Origin: Anthopleura xanthogrammica
Taxonomy: Eukaryota > Cnidaria > Anthozoa > Actiniaria > Actiniidae
DNA length: 64,000 nucleotides
Direction: 5' to 3'
Assembly (NCBI GenBank): GCA_964019055.1
Contig: OZ025206.1
Location: forward strand, 24,268,578 to 24,332,577
The position numbers were made by a program, and so were the translations under genes. Under the pieces are notes generated by a model. It searched no databases, was not told the origin of the DNA, and saw only the letters and a program-made list of their open reading frames with translations. Shown here piece by piece: positions 12,302-24,200 of the stretch (the first letter of the stretch is position 1; every line of letters begins with the position of its first letter).

Positions 12302-13041
12302 AACAACAATGAACACTATCCAACAATCCCTGTGAACACCATCCAATAATCCCTGTGAACACCATCCAAGAATCCCTGTGAACACCATCCAAGAATCCCT
12401 GTGAACACCATCCAACAATCCCTGTAAACACCATCCAAGAATCCCTGTGAACACCATCCAACAATCCCTGTAAACACCATCCAACAATCCCTGTGAACAC
12501 CATCCAACAATCCCTGTAAACACCATCCAACAATCCCTGTGAACACCATCCACTAATCCCTGTGAACACCATCCAACAATCCCTGTAAACACCATCCAAC
12601 AATCCCTGTGAACACCATCCAACAATCCCTGTGAACACCATCCAACAATCCCTGTAAATACCATCCAACAATCCCTGTGAACACCATCCAACAATCCCTG
12701 TGAACACCATCCAACAATCCCTGTAAATACCATCCAACAATCCCTGTAAACACCATCCAACAATCCCTGTGAACACCATCCAACAATCCCTGTGAACACC
12801 ATCCAACAATCCCTGTAAACACCATCCAACAATCCCTGTGAACACCATCCAACAATCCCTGTGAACACCATCCAACAATCCCTGTAAACACCATCCAACA
12901 ATCCCTGTGAACACCATCCAACAATCCCTATGAACACCATCCAACAATCCCTGTGAACACCATCCAACAATCCCTATGAACACCATCCAACAATCCCTGT
13001 GCACCCCATCCAACAATCCCTGTGAATACTATCCAACATTC
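12302..13041. repeat. 23-bp minisatellite
   Basis: About 32 copies of the unit AACAATCCCTGT followed by GAACACCATCC. GTGAAC/GTAAAC variants are interspersed and the edges are degraded. Because 23 is not a multiple of three and the unit lacks stops on the - strand, all three - frames stay open. Those frames are not genes. Confidence 0.97.
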
Positions 13042-14985
13042 CTGATAACTTATAATAGTGGATCAGCTGAGGTCATTTTAGGCTTATCATAAATTATCCT
13101 TAAGGCTATGTTTTGTAACTTACGGAGTACCTCGGGTCGTTTCATACGGGGATGCTCCCCCTTCACAACTAACTTCTCAATAATGGTAAATCATACTTGA
13201 GAGACTAACACAAGTGAATCAAATGTTGAAAATACCGTGTAAATCCGTTAAGACGAATTAAGAATTGATAAGAGTATCGATACTGTGCTTAGACACTTAT
13301 ATGCTAAACATGTTGCAACTTACGACTGTCTGTGACATTTTGTACATTGGTATCATTTAGGTTTGCAACCATGTGACCAAGGACGTCATATCTTGTATGT
13401 GGCAGCTGGTTGACACTAAGGAGTACCAGGTATTGATCGATTAAAATATACTTGTTCATGAACGCCTTATATATGTTAGCACTCTTTGGTATAAGTATTA
13501 CAAAGTGCGACAGTACAGAGTACATGCCACTTGCCAGGCTCTTCAGGCTTTTTTGTTAAAAACAGTGGCTCGAGATTCAGCAATTCAGTACTCTGGCATA
13601 TCTGGTAGAAGTCAAATGAAGTACAAGAAAACCGCCCTGCCGGCAACAAATCGAAAAAGTGCCATTACTCGTAGAAAAAAATATTTTTTTCAAAAATTCG
13701 AAACACATGGTTGACATAGTTTTATGAAAGGGAACTCACACATTGAGTATCAGGAAGATAGATTTTTTAACCCGAAAGTCAATGGGTGGTTTTTAGAGAG
13801 ACCGCCTCTTAAATATTGCATTTTTTTTTTTTCGCAATTTAAATAAAAATGACCCAGAATTTCACACTGAATCGAATGTTTTATTACATGTTGGTAGGAT
13901 CGTTCTGAGCAGTAAATCTTGTCATCAATGTCATAATTCTGATTATGAAAAAAAACTTATTCAAAACACTTCAAAGCATCTTAAAACTGAAGAACCTTTT
14001 CTAAATGCTTTTCAGCTGTTTTGATTAAAAATAATCCAATAAATAAAAACTTACTTGAATATATCATTTGGATGGGTTTTATTGGCTGTACATTCTCGAA
14101 GCAGCTGTCGAGATTTTCCACTTCTAAAGCTGGTTATATGATGCGTTGGAGTTCTTTTTGACCTTGCCAAGGAAGTGTGAATCTTTTTTTTTAAACCCAG
14201 GGTATGGTTGTCCATTAAATGCCGGCCGCTTGCTGTCAACCATCATATTTCAATTAAAAGGTTACACTTTCTTTCTGGATAAGATTTTTATCAGAATCCT
14301 AACAGTTTTTATCATTGCGGCTCTTGTATTAGAGCAGCCCGCCATGATCTTTTGAACCGAAAAAATCACTTGCAGTTCTCCTAGAAAAACGAACATAGTA
14401 GGTGTGGCAGTATAATATCTTACATCGCATGGTGAAATCTTCGCAATTTCAGGTAAGTCATAAAAGATCGAATGAGTGACGGGGGTCAATTGATTGTGAA
14501 AAAAATATTAACTGCAAAAACGTCTTTGAACAAGAACACTGAATCGAAATCGGCTTTACAGTTTAACTTAAACTGTCGATTCAAACTAACATGGCTTAGG
14601 TGTTCGCCATTCCCGTAAAATCTTCAGTTGTTGTATGGGTGAAGGGGGAGAATATTGGTCGAATAAGTTAATCGATACAAAACTATAGGTTTAATTTCTA
14701 ATTGAATTGTAATGCTTATTTATAACTATTACTTGCAATGCAGTTTTGAGACTGTGCATGAATTAGTTGCCTTAACAGAGGGCGAAAGAAAGAAAGGTTG
14801 GTTATGTGATGAGGACTGATCTTTTTTGTCTTGTAGTAAGACACCAAGAGGTAATATTGATCAGTTGAGGTGAAAGAATTGTTAAGAAAGCACGCATTTT
14901 AGGTTTAAATAGTTTGCTTTTACTGATCATGGGGGAAATTATGGTAATACAAATTTCCTGAAAAAATATCATATGAAGATTTCAT
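13042..14985. other. intergenic, no recognised gene
   Basis: Several 60-75-codon open frames occur on both strands. None has motifs, paired splice sites or repeats that I can recognise. Confidence 0.5.
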
Positions 14986-15145
14986 TTAATTCGCCGCGCC
15001 CGGGAATGAACCGGGTGGACGACCGAGAACCGAACAGACTTTACAAACCAATTGATGAGGTCCCAGAAAGAATTTAAAATTTAGACCATGATTTTTGCGG
15101 AGGGAGGGAAACCCGAGAAAAACCCTCGTAACACAGGAGATAAGC
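14986..15145 (-). repeat. SINE tail, reverse orientation
   Basis: Read on the - strand it gives GAGGGTTTTTCTCGGGTTTC and then CCTCCCTCCGCAAAAAT, the tail seen at 39519 and 58866 on the + strand. Confidence 0.6.
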
Positions 15146-15289
15146 ATCAACTCACAACCGCAGCGGTGAAAAATTTGCGTGATAAACAGCTCAAGTGTGC
15201 GTTCTATAGACTTCAGATGTGTTATAAGGCTCTTTTGAGACAAATGTCCCTTATCTGTCAGTGTAATAGGCCTTTTGCAACAACAGGTC

Positions 15290-15590
15290 ACGTGACCCTA
15301 CCCCCTTAATTCGAGCAGCTGTGTCAAAATGAACATCAGAAATGAAAAGAGCACCTCGATATTAGTAAGAAGGTAAAAGTTTTAGCTCATAATGTTGCCT
15401 ATAGCTTGCCATCCATTGCATATTTTCCATACAAATCCTTATAAAGTATTTAATTTTATATTTAATGCCATTTCCCTCGTGTTACATTTTATGAGCTGAG
15501 ATTTCTTATTACTAATATTGAGGTGCTCTTTTCATTTCTGATGTTCATTTTGACCAGGCTCTCGATTTAAGAGAGGTAGGGTCACGTTCG
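15290..15590. mobile_element. long-arm palindromic MITE
   Basis: The inner arms are almost perfect: TCAAAATGAACATCAGAAAT with GAAAAGAGCACCTC at 15324 mirrors GAGGTGCTCTTTTCATTTC with GATGTTCATTTTGA ending at 15553. The homology extends outward on both sides, CACGTGACCCTACC against GGTAGGGTCACG, giving arms near 90 bases. The CGTT array begins at its right end. Confidence 0.9.
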
Positions 15591-16330
15591 TTCGTTTGTC
15601 CGTCCGTACTTTCGTTCGCTCGTTTGTTCGTTCGTTCGTTCGTTCGTTTGTCCGTCCGTACATTCTTTCACTCTTTTGTTCGTTCATTCGTTTGTCCGTC
15701 TGTACTTTCGTTCGTTCGCTCGTTTGTTCGTTCGCTCGTTTGTTCGTTCGCTCGTTTGTTCGTTCGCTCGTTTGTTCGTTCGCTCGTTTGTTCGTTCGCT
15801 CGTTTGTCCGTTCGCTCATTTGTTCGTTCGCTCGTTTGTCCGTTCGTTCGTTCGTTCGCTCGTTTGTCCGTTCGTTCGTTTGTCCGTCCGTACATTCTTT
15901 CACTCTTTTGTTCGTTCATTCGTTTGTCCGTTCGTACTTTCGTTCGTTCGCTCGTTTGTTCGTTCGCTCGTTTGTTCGTTCGCTCGTTTGTTCGTTCGTT
16001 TGTTTGTCCGTTCGTTCGTTTGTTCCATCGCTCGTTTGTTCGTTCGTTTGTTTGTCCGTTCGTTTGTTTGTCCGTCCGTACTTTCGTTCGTTCGCTCGTT
16101 CGTTCGCTCGTTTGTTTGTCCGTCCGTACATTCTTTCACTCTTTTGTTCGTTCATTCGTTTGTCCGTTCGTACTTTCGTTCGTTCGCTCGTTTGTTCGTT
16201 CGCTCGTTTGTTCGTTCGCTCGTTTGTTCGTTCGTTTGTTTGTCCGTTCGTTCGTTTGTTCGTTCGCTCGTTTGTTCGTTCGTTTGTTTGTCTGTCCGTA
16301 CTTTCGTTCGCTCGTTTGTTCAATCTTTAA
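15586..16330. repeat. CGTT-type microsatellite with higher-order structure
   Basis: Tetramer-based array of TCGT/TTGT/CCGT units. Segments such as TTCGTTCGCTCGTTTG repeat as 12-mers, and a longer block starting CCGTCCGTACATTCTTTCAC recurs at about 15650, 15885 and 16115. All long open frames over it are repeat artefacts. Confidence 0.97.
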
Positions 16331-16914
16331 TTTTCATTCTTTCGGTTGTCCGTTTGTCACGGGTTCTAAATCCGGCTGATAAACCAAGACGACCAACTTG
16401 AGTTCTTCTGCCTCTTTTATTTAACAACACACGCTATCTTTATATGTAAATACATTGCTGTCCTCAAGGGACTCACAAACTCACGTGCTCATGAACTAAC
16501 ACACTCTCACGACTCTCACAATCACACTCAAAATAACAAAGCATAACATCACTTCGTGACACCATTACTTCTTAGGTTTGTTCTGGCTTCTTCATGCATG
16601 GCAGCTATCTTGGTTGAATTTATGATTTTGACGTTTTGTCAATTTAAATGTTCGCAAGCTTTCGGTTCATTGATTCGTCATGAGGAGAAAGCGAACAATC
16701 CTTTCACACGGTCAAAATCTATGAATAAAACTACATGCAATCTCGAAAATATTTTGTCAACCAACAAGGTCGTCATGTCTTGTTGAATTATTTCATCGTT
16801 TTCTTGGGAATGATTGAAAACCGCTTTTGAATTGTAAAAAAATAATTCTAATTTTCTTGTATCCTTTGCATCAATTCGCAGTTACGATCTGGTTCAACAA
16901 ACAACAAAGACCCA
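16331..16914. other. GPCR upstream region
   Basis: No recognised repeat or exon. Two CACTCTCACGACTCTCACAA-like repeats lie near 16500. The promoter and 5' untranslated region of the receptor should be here, but no clear core element is visible. Confidence 0.4.
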
Positions 16915-18351
16915 ATGAACTACACCAGCTGCCCTCCTGTAGTGATGGCATCACAGTACAGCCAAGAACTGTCAAATAATGACTACATATTGAAGATTGT
17001 TTCGTGCACAATCATGTTATTACTTACTATCCCAGTAATTTCACTCAACATGTTAATTATCTTCACTGTAATCAAAACTCCAACACTCCAAAATCCTTCT
17101 TTCATTTTGATATGCAGTCTTGCCTTGACCGACTTTAGTTCTGGTCTCGCAGCATTACCAATCAACGCCTCCTGGAGGATTGTAGAGTTTGTAGATCGCG
17201 ATGCTAACGTCTGCAGCACGTTTGACGTTGGGTTTGCCATCGCCTTCACACTGTTGAGCTCTTCTGAGTTGACCGTTACTGCTCTTAGTATTGACAGATA
17301 TCTTGCGGTACATCTAAGTCAACGCTATCGTCAGCTGGTTACTAACCGTCGTGCTGTTATAGTCGTGGTGGTACTGTGGTGTACAGCTGTGATATGGGGT
17401 GTTTCTAGTGTGTTTATTACTCCTAAAGTCCTCCATACTACTGTTGTGGTGGCTGGGATTTTAACGTTTGGATCTATATTCTTGTGTTACGTGCTGGCTT
17501 TTAAGACTTTGCTTGGACAAGAGGCAAAGTCGAGAGAAATGAATGTTCAGGTGTCGAATTTTACAGCTGGTCAATCTACTTTAACGTCCGAGATACAAGC
17601 ACCTCAAGAACTCTTAACTACATCTCCCCGACGTCAACAGACGACAAGAAATAGTTCATTGCAGAAGAATTTGAAGATCTCATCTTCTAAAAAAAATGAA
17701 GAACCGGTTGGAAATCAAGACGAAGTAAGCATTTTCTTTGTCTCCTTAAAGTCAGAAATCATGCATGACAAGAGGAGAATGCCTGACGTTGATGAACCAG
17801 AATTTGAAGAATCAAGCATCGAGCGCTTTCATGACTTCCGTATTGACAAGCGTATTGTCGATGATAAAGATTTTACGCTTCCTGGAATGAATGTATCCAA
17901 ATCTTCAAAAGACTCCAAATTGACTGACAAAACACCGCTACAGGAGTCGAATTGCGCTGAGTCCATGAATTCATTTAAATATTTTGTTGATAATAATGTC
18001 GTGATGAAAATAGAGAACCAGAAGTCCCGGCAGAAGAGATTCAGTTATCTTCGAAAGAAATTGAGAACATTCAGATCAGGAGCTGGAACGTCTGTTAGGT
18101 TGGTCAAGTACAGATATACGATCGTGACTCTGTTATGGGTGATTACCATGTTCATACTGTGTTATGCGCCTTACTTTTTCTTGTCCTTCGTAGTTGCGTT
18201 TACTGGAATGACCAATGAAGGTGCAGTAGCTTGGAGCATAGCAATAGCAGCAATATGCATCAACTCTCTTATCAACCCTGTGATATATCTATGGCGACTT
18301 AAAATGCTCAGAAGAGCTTGTGTGAATATTCTGAAAAGGAATTGTTGCTAG
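16915..18351 (+). CDS. class A (rhodopsin-like) G protein-coupled receptor with long third intracellular loop
   Basis: A single uninterrupted 478-codon frame. Seven hydrophobic segments lie near residues 28-52, 63-84, 98-122, 146-168, 174-198, 402-425 and 437-460. Class A hallmarks are present: LALTD with Asp73 in helix 2, Cys100 at the top of helix 3, DRY at 127-129, CYAP at 416-419 (Tyr replaces the usual Trp of CWxP), and NPVIY at 454-458. Asn2 (NYT) and Asn84 (NAS) are possible glycosylation sites. The second extracellular loop is only a few residues and has no Cys, as in melanocortin-type receptors, so the usual helix 3-loop disulphide is probably absent. The third intracellular loop (about 200-400) is long, polar and Ser/Lys-rich. 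A second ATG at codon 11 is possible. Intronless receptors of this kind are abundant in anthozoans. The ligand cannot be named. Confidence 0.93.
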   Translation: MNYTSCPPVVMASQYSQELSNNDYILKIVSCTIMLLLTIPVISLNMLIIFTVIKTPTLQNPSFILICSLALTDFSSGLAALPINASWRIVEFVDRDANVCSTFDVGFAIAFTLLSSSELTVTALSIDRYLAVHLSQRYRQLVTNRRAVIVVVVLWCTAVIWGVSSVFITPKVLHTTVVVAGILTFGSIFLCYVLAFKTLLGQEAKSREMNVQVSNFTAGQSTLTSEIQAPQELLTTSPRRQQTTRNSSLQKNLKISSSKKNEEPVGNQDEVSIFFVSLKSEIMHDKRRMPDVDEPEFEESSIERFHDFRIDKRIVDDKDFTLPGMNVSKSSKDSKLTDKTPLQESNCAESMNSFKYFVDNNVVMKIENQKSRQKRFSYLRKKLRTFRSGAGTSVRLVKYRYTIVTLLWVITMFILCYAPYFFLSFVVAFTGMTNEGAVAWSIAIAAICINSLINPVIYLWRLKMLRRACVNILKRNCC

Positions 18352-18363
18352 TTGGGTGGTGAA

Positions 18364-19152
18364 CCCTCGATATACCCTTATGCTCTATTGACATCATCAC
18401 GTCAATGTGCGCTCGTACCGTAGACTACCCCTCTACACCATTATGCTCTATTGACATCGTCACGTCAAAGTGCGCACGTACCGTAGGCTCCCCCCCTCTA
18501 CACCATTATGCTCTATTAACTTCCTTACGTCAAAGTGCGCGCGTACCTTAGTCTCCCTCTCTGCACCCGCATACTCTATTATCATCGTCACGTCACAGTG
18601 CGTACCGTAGACTCCCCCTCTACACCTTCATGCTCTATTGACATCGTCACGTCAAAGTGCGCGCCTACGGTAGACTCCCCCTCTACACCTTCATGCTCTA
18701 TTGACATCGTCACGTCAAAGTGCGCGCCTACGGTAGACTCCCCCTCTACACCCTTATGCTCTATTGACATCGTCACGTCAAAGTGCGCGCCTACGGTAGA
18801 CTCCCCCTCTACACCCTTATGCTCTATTGACATCGTCACGTCAAAGTGCGCGCCTACGGTAGACTCCCCCTCTACACCTTCATGCTCTATTGACATCGTC
18901 ACGTCAAAGTGCGCGCCTACGGTAGACTCCCCCTCTACACCCTTATGCTCTATTAACATCGTTACGTCAAAGTGCGCGCGTACCGTAGACTCCCCCTCTA
19001 CACCCTTATGCTCTATTGACATCGTCACGTCAAAGTGCGCGCCTACGGTAGACTCCCCCTCTACACCCTTATGCTCTATTATCATCGTCACGTCAAAATT
19101 GCGCGTGCGTACCGTAGTCTCCCCCTATACACCCTCATGCTCTATTGACATC
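18364..19152. repeat. 63-bp minisatellite next to the GPCR stop codon
   Basis: Thirteen copies of a 63-bp unit marked by GCTCTATTGACATCGTCACG then TCAAAGTGCGC and CCCCCTCTACACC. The central copies are nearly identical and the outer ones degraded. The unit is exactly 21 codons, so frames on both strands stay open; these are not genes. Each unit contains CACGTCA, a TGACGTG half-site on the other strand. Confidence 0.97.
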
Positions 19153-19435
19153 GTTTTTTTCATTTCAGACCACGTGTCTTGATCGACAATATAAAAAGGT
19201 CCCTGTTTTGATTTTTTCCCGCATATATTATGTACTTTTGCATAGTCATTAGTTTATAATTGGTTAAAGGAATGAGAATCTAAAATAGGAAAACATCGAA
19301 TAACGTGTAATTAATCACTCAAATTTATCTCTTGGTAGCTTATTTTATGTTTAAATAAAAGGCTTTAGCAGTAAAACGTTTTGTAGTTGCTTGGCGTCTT
19401 ATGTTTATCATAATCAAATGTTATCTAAACATTAA

Positions 19436-20031
19436 AATACAGCTATTTCGAAAAAGGTTGGTGAAGCCGTTGTGTGGCGTGTTGCGTGTTGCGTGTTGCG
19501 TGTTGCGTGTTGCGTGTTGCGTGTTGCGTGTTGCGTGTTGCGTGTTGCGTGTTGCGTGTTGCGTGTTGCGTGTTGCGTGTTGCGTGTTGCGTGTTGCGTG
19601 TTGCGTGTTGCGTGTTGCGTGTTGCGTATTGCGTGTTGCGTGTTGCGTGTTGCGTGTTGCGTGTTGCGTGTTGCGTGTTGCGTGTTGCGTGTTGCGTGTT
19701 GCGTGTTGCGTGTTGCGTGTTGCGTGTTGCGTGTTGCGTGTTGCGTGTTGCGTGTTGCGTGTTGCGTGTTGCGTGTTGCGTGTTGCGTGTTGCGTGTTGC
19801 GTGTTGCGTGTTGCGTGTTGCTTACCAAGCTTGAAATGTTTTCATTTGTAGCTAATATAATCACAGAAGAAAATATGCTTGAAAAACCTGCAGGTAAAGT
19901 TTGGGAAAATTCCATATTGTTGCGAACTTTCGCTGCTTGAATTTCATCACCCATACTACATTCAGAGCTTGGTATGCAACATGCATCAGGCAACAAAACC
20001 TTCACCAACCGATTTCGAAATAGCTGTATAT
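19436..20031. mobile_element. inverted-repeat element carrying the heptamer satellite
   Basis: ACAGCTATTTCGAAAAAGG with TTGGTGAAG at the left mirrors CTTCACCAACC with GATTTCGAAATAGCTGT at the right (about 30 bases, two mismatches). The heptamer array sits just inside the left arm. Confidence 0.65.
19477..19821. repeat. 7-bp satellite GCGTGTT
   Basis: About 49 near-perfect tandem copies of GCGTGTT with a single variant (GCGTATT near 19624). The frames over it are artefacts. Confidence 0.98.
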
Positions 20032-20929
20032 ATGGATGACCACGAAGCTCAAAAATATCTTGTACATGTTCAAACATAAATAAAGCTCTAGTCTCGTTTT
20101 ACAGAGCTTTTGTTGTGATAACTGCATTCCTACTAATATAATTACCAAAGAAAATGTTTTAATAGCATAACAGAAAATTATTAATCGACTAGGACGAGAG
20201 GATCGTGTAAAGTTTTCGACTAAAACTACAATCTCCTGCAAAATAAAATGTACCACTTACTATTCTGGAGGACCGTCCACCCTCTCTCCCCATAGCAATA
20301 TTGCCTGGCATGGATTTTACCAGCAAACCACTTCATGGGCTAGAAAGAGGGAAAGGGGTACATTATTTTTGCAGAAGATTGTAGGTCCATTTAGAATTGT
20401 ACTTCTTTATAAACTGGTAATGTTCCTTGCACCTTGTCTAGGAATTTTGTTCGCGGGTTAGACAAGTGGCACAAAGAGTTGCCTAGTTTGACGCAACTAA
20501 AACTTGTCTTGCAATTGCGCAGCGTTGTCATAGAATGCAGTCCTACTTTTTACGATATTGCGGCAAAAATTTCTTATAAGGATATATATATATCCCGAAA
20601 TTAGCCAACTTGATGGGGATCGAACCTGAGCACAGCAGCATTGGCAGCGCACACAACCAGTGTTTGTGCAAATGGAATGCAAATATTTTCAAAGTATCGC
20701 ACAATAAATCACGAGGCAAGCTGCAAGGAACATTTCCTAGTGCAACAGTCGTCAACAGATCGTTATTTAGCTTCAGTTCCATGGAATACAAATTGTCTAC
20801 TCATGTTACGTTGTATTTGTCCAGCATTTGCGCGTCATCAGCTCATTCCCTTAGAACATTTTAAAAGATACTTCATTTTCGCATGGCTTATTATCAGACA
20901 CGATTTTTAAGCTTGACAACCTCGATAGT

Positions 20930-21212
20930 AGAGCAGATTTCGTATGACTGTGAAAAGTTCGGTGCCGTGTGCGTGCCTTGACACGACCTTGTTGTTTTCT
21001 ATAATTTTGATTATATTGCGCAATGTGATTGGTCTTGCGAACTCTATCAGTGCAGTGACCTTGCCGTGACCGTGTCGGAACCGTTTTGCGCCGTATTTCG
21101 TGCATTTGATTGGATGACGAAAGCGAGCCTTGCCGCGACCGTGATGTTTCGTAGATTTTTGATTTACCGAGTCCGTGCCGGGAGCTTTTCACAGTCATAC
21201 GAAATCTGCTCT
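20930..21212. mobile_element. MITE family E, long copy
   Basis: The ends AGAGCAGATTTCGTATGACT and AGTCATACGAAATCTGCTCT are perfect inverted repeats. The arms continue with TGAAAAG and CTTTTCA. It ends 20 bases from the stop codon of the - strand membrane-protein gene, so it probably lies in that gene's 3' untranslated region. Confidence 0.9.
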
Positions 21213-21231
21213 AATACACAGTCTACATCAG

Positions 21232-24200
21232 TCAAGGCTCTGTAGATTCGTCAGCACTTTTGTCTTCAACATCGGCTTTTTCTATCTCATCTTTCTTTTC
21301 ATCTTGTTCCATTGTTTTGACATCTTCAGATTCATCTTTCGCGGCTGGTTCTCCTTCTTTGGCTGGTTCACTTGCTGGTGTTTCTGTTATAAGTATAAAA
21401 CAAACATCAAATACAAGGAATCAAATATCCTAAATCGCAAACGGTTTTTATTTCTCTCCACCCCGTGTAACTTTAGTGTCAAATGCCCTTACACTCTAGT
21501 ATAGGGGATGAAGTGCACATTCAGTGTTGACCTCCTTTCCAGCTGCGTCGATCGCGTTCCCCGAGAGGAATTATGGGTCAACTATTTTTGGTTAGTTTTT
21601 TTCCGAGCAGGGACATGGGAAATGCAAATCTAAATACAATGTCATGGAATTCTCAATTCTGAATAGAGAGTTTAAGAATCCCGTGAAACGTCAGTTGACC
21701 AGTAAAAAGTTCTTAAAAATTAGTAAAAAAGAATAGCAAAAATCTCCAAGTCGTAGATAAACAAGATAATATTTCTTTTTGTTAAGAAAGTTTGCAAAAT
21801 GTAAAGTGAAATACAGAAAAACGAAGAAAACTTGGTCACGTTTGCCGTTTGCGGGAGAAAAAAACGCGAATCTTAAGCTCTAGTTGACATCCCGAGAGCA
21901 TAAATATTTTTGCTCTCTTGTTGACATTGAGCTCGACGTTCTGAAGTTCAACTCAGCTGGTTAAAACAGCCTTGGTGAATGGAGCATTACACACCACCTT
22001 CACCTTTACCCAGTTTATCATGCAGGAACTAGTCTTAACTAGAATGGACCATCAATATGCTAGTAACATTAATGGAATCCGAGTCCACATGGCGGTGAGA
22101 GACTATACTGGACTACTGCACTAGCTATCCGGCGCAAACAGTGTGTAAGAGTTTACGTGGGCTCTAATCCCTCTTTATAATCATTTTTTAAAAGATAACT
22201 ACTTATTAATAAACAATTATTGGATGAGGTTGAGCACGATATCGTAAATTATCAAGACTATAAGCCGTGTTATCTGCCGAAGCCGTAGGCGATCGAGGTC
22301 TTGATCATTTACGATATCATTCAAATACCGAATTCAATAATCATTTTAGTTTATTATACATTCTGTAAACTAAGAATAAAGATTTAATTTTGCTTTCGAA
22401 AAAATAGGAAACGCATTTCAATATCCATTGTGACCCACGATATCAGAGATTGGCTGAGGGCTCTCGACCAATCAGAAGCGAGATAGTGAGTAAAATGCAT
22501 AACATTTCTTACCTTGCTTCGCCTCATCTTCTTTGTCCTGTTTGTCACTTTTTGGGCTTTCTTCCTCTTTTTCACCACTTGGTTTTTCAGTAGCTGAAGT
22601 ATCTTCCTCCTCTTTGTCAGGGACAGTGTCCGGTTCCTTTTCGTTGCCTTCATCTCCCTTGACTTCAGTATCTTGATTCTCTTCCTTTTTTTCACCAGAA
22701 CTATCTTCCTTATTTTCAGTACCATCTGGTTCTTCAGTAGTCGACGTATCTTTCTCCTTCTCGTCTTGTTCTTCGCTGACAGGCTCCTGGTCTTCCTTCC
22801 CTTCATCTTCTTTTACTTCTCCTTTCTCTGTTCCCTCCTTCTTATCTGTATCATCTTTTTCTTCAGTTTCAGAAGCATCTTTCTTCTCTTCACTTGACTG
22901 ACCTTCAGCAGCGTCTACTGGACCACTCGTCTTCTCATCTTCTTTTGCTTGAGTTTCTGCATCTTCTTTTGTCTCGTCGGCAGATTTTTCGCCCTTTTCT
23001 TCATCAGTGTCTGCATTACTCGGATCCTCTCCACTAGGTTTCTCTCCTTCTTCCTTCTTCGCGGCGGCTTCAGTTGTCCCATCTGAGGCACCTTCTCCCT
23101 GCTGATCTGCATTTTTCTCATCCTCTTCCACAAACGCATCATGATCCAACCCTCCTTCCTCACTTCTCTTATCATTGATAGCTTCCATGTGCTGTGCTTC
23201 GCCGTCCATTTGGTATTCAGATTTATCCTTTTTACAGCAGTAAACTACAATTATGATCAGAATGATAACAACCACTATACCTACGAGGATCCCTATGATC
23301 CCTGTCGATCCGAGGCCTTTGGAAGACTTTGTTGGTACGTTGCTTGTGGTGGATGGAGGAGTTGTCGGTTGCTTGGTGAGCACTGTTGTGAGACAGACAT
23401 TTTGACATTTTAAAAATATTTTTATTCTCTATCTTAGTACATCGATATCCATCCCATACACCTGCCCATAAAAAAGGTCATGGACATCATAAACATGCAT
23501 TCTTGTTAGGGCAGCTGAGCTCGGCATGTTAGGCCGTACCTTTTTAAGATTACGCATTAAAAAAAACCCGAAATTTAAAGACTGAATATTGGCCAAATTG
23601 TTGATTCCACTGGAAATTAAAATCGATCAATTTTAGATATGTACCTTGGAAATATGTTGGAAGCTGACATCGGGATACAGTGCAAGAATTTTAAATTCTC
23701 TCACTGCGGTTTTAATTTTATGAAAATAAATGAGCAAAAAAGACAAAAAAACGAACGTTTACTGATTATTCACTACTTTCTTGTCGGATTTTTTTTTTAG
23801 AAAAAATCTTTACCCAACTGAATCAAAAAATTATAAGATCACAATTCTTCTTTTAGCAAGGTGCTTAAAAACATGCAGATAATCACCGTCAAGTTTAGAT
23901 CTGAGGATTTGTGGAAGAATTTGACGCTTTGGGTTCAAAGAAGACTTTTCGTAGAGAAGATGGCGGACGATCATCATATGGATTGATAAACATGTTAACA
24001 CCTAACCAAGCTTGATATATTTTCATGAAATTTGCAATATATTTCCATGAAATTTGCAATATATTCCCATGAAATTTCCAATATATTTCCACGATATTTC
24101 CAACATATTTTCATGAAATTTGGAATATATTTCCATGAAATTTCCAATATATTTCCATGAAATTTGGAATATATTTCCATGAAATTTCCAATATATTTCC

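Noticed and set aside
12252..13016. Long - strand open frames up to 254 codons over the 23-bp array
   Set aside because: All three frames are open because the unit has no stop; there is no start context, domain or splice support.
12302..13041. CRISPR-like arrays (23-, 57- and 63-bp repeats)
   Set aside because: Units are contiguous without unique spacers, and the window is clearly eukaryotic.
15596..16401. Open frames of 240-250 codons on both strands rich in Val-Arg-Ser-Phe or Glu-Arg-Thr-Asn
   Set aside because: They are translations of the CGTT-type microsatellite in every frame.
18535..19182. 215- and 167-codon repeat proteins on opposite strands
   Set aside because: The 63-bp unit is a multiple of three and lacks stops on both strands, so frames stay open by chance; a real repeat protein would be open on one strand.
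19477..19821. Heptamer run as a telomeric or interstitial telomere repeat
   Set aside because: GCGTGTT is not TTAGGG, the usual animal telomere repeat, and it sits inside an inverted-repeat element.
19401..20077. Cys-Val-Leu-Arg repeat open frames over the heptamer
   Set aside because: Pure GCGTGTT repeat; frames arise from the array only.
22384..23175. Basic 140- and 86-codon frames inside the membrane-protein exon
   Set aside because: Shadow frames of the Glu/Lys-rich coding exon.
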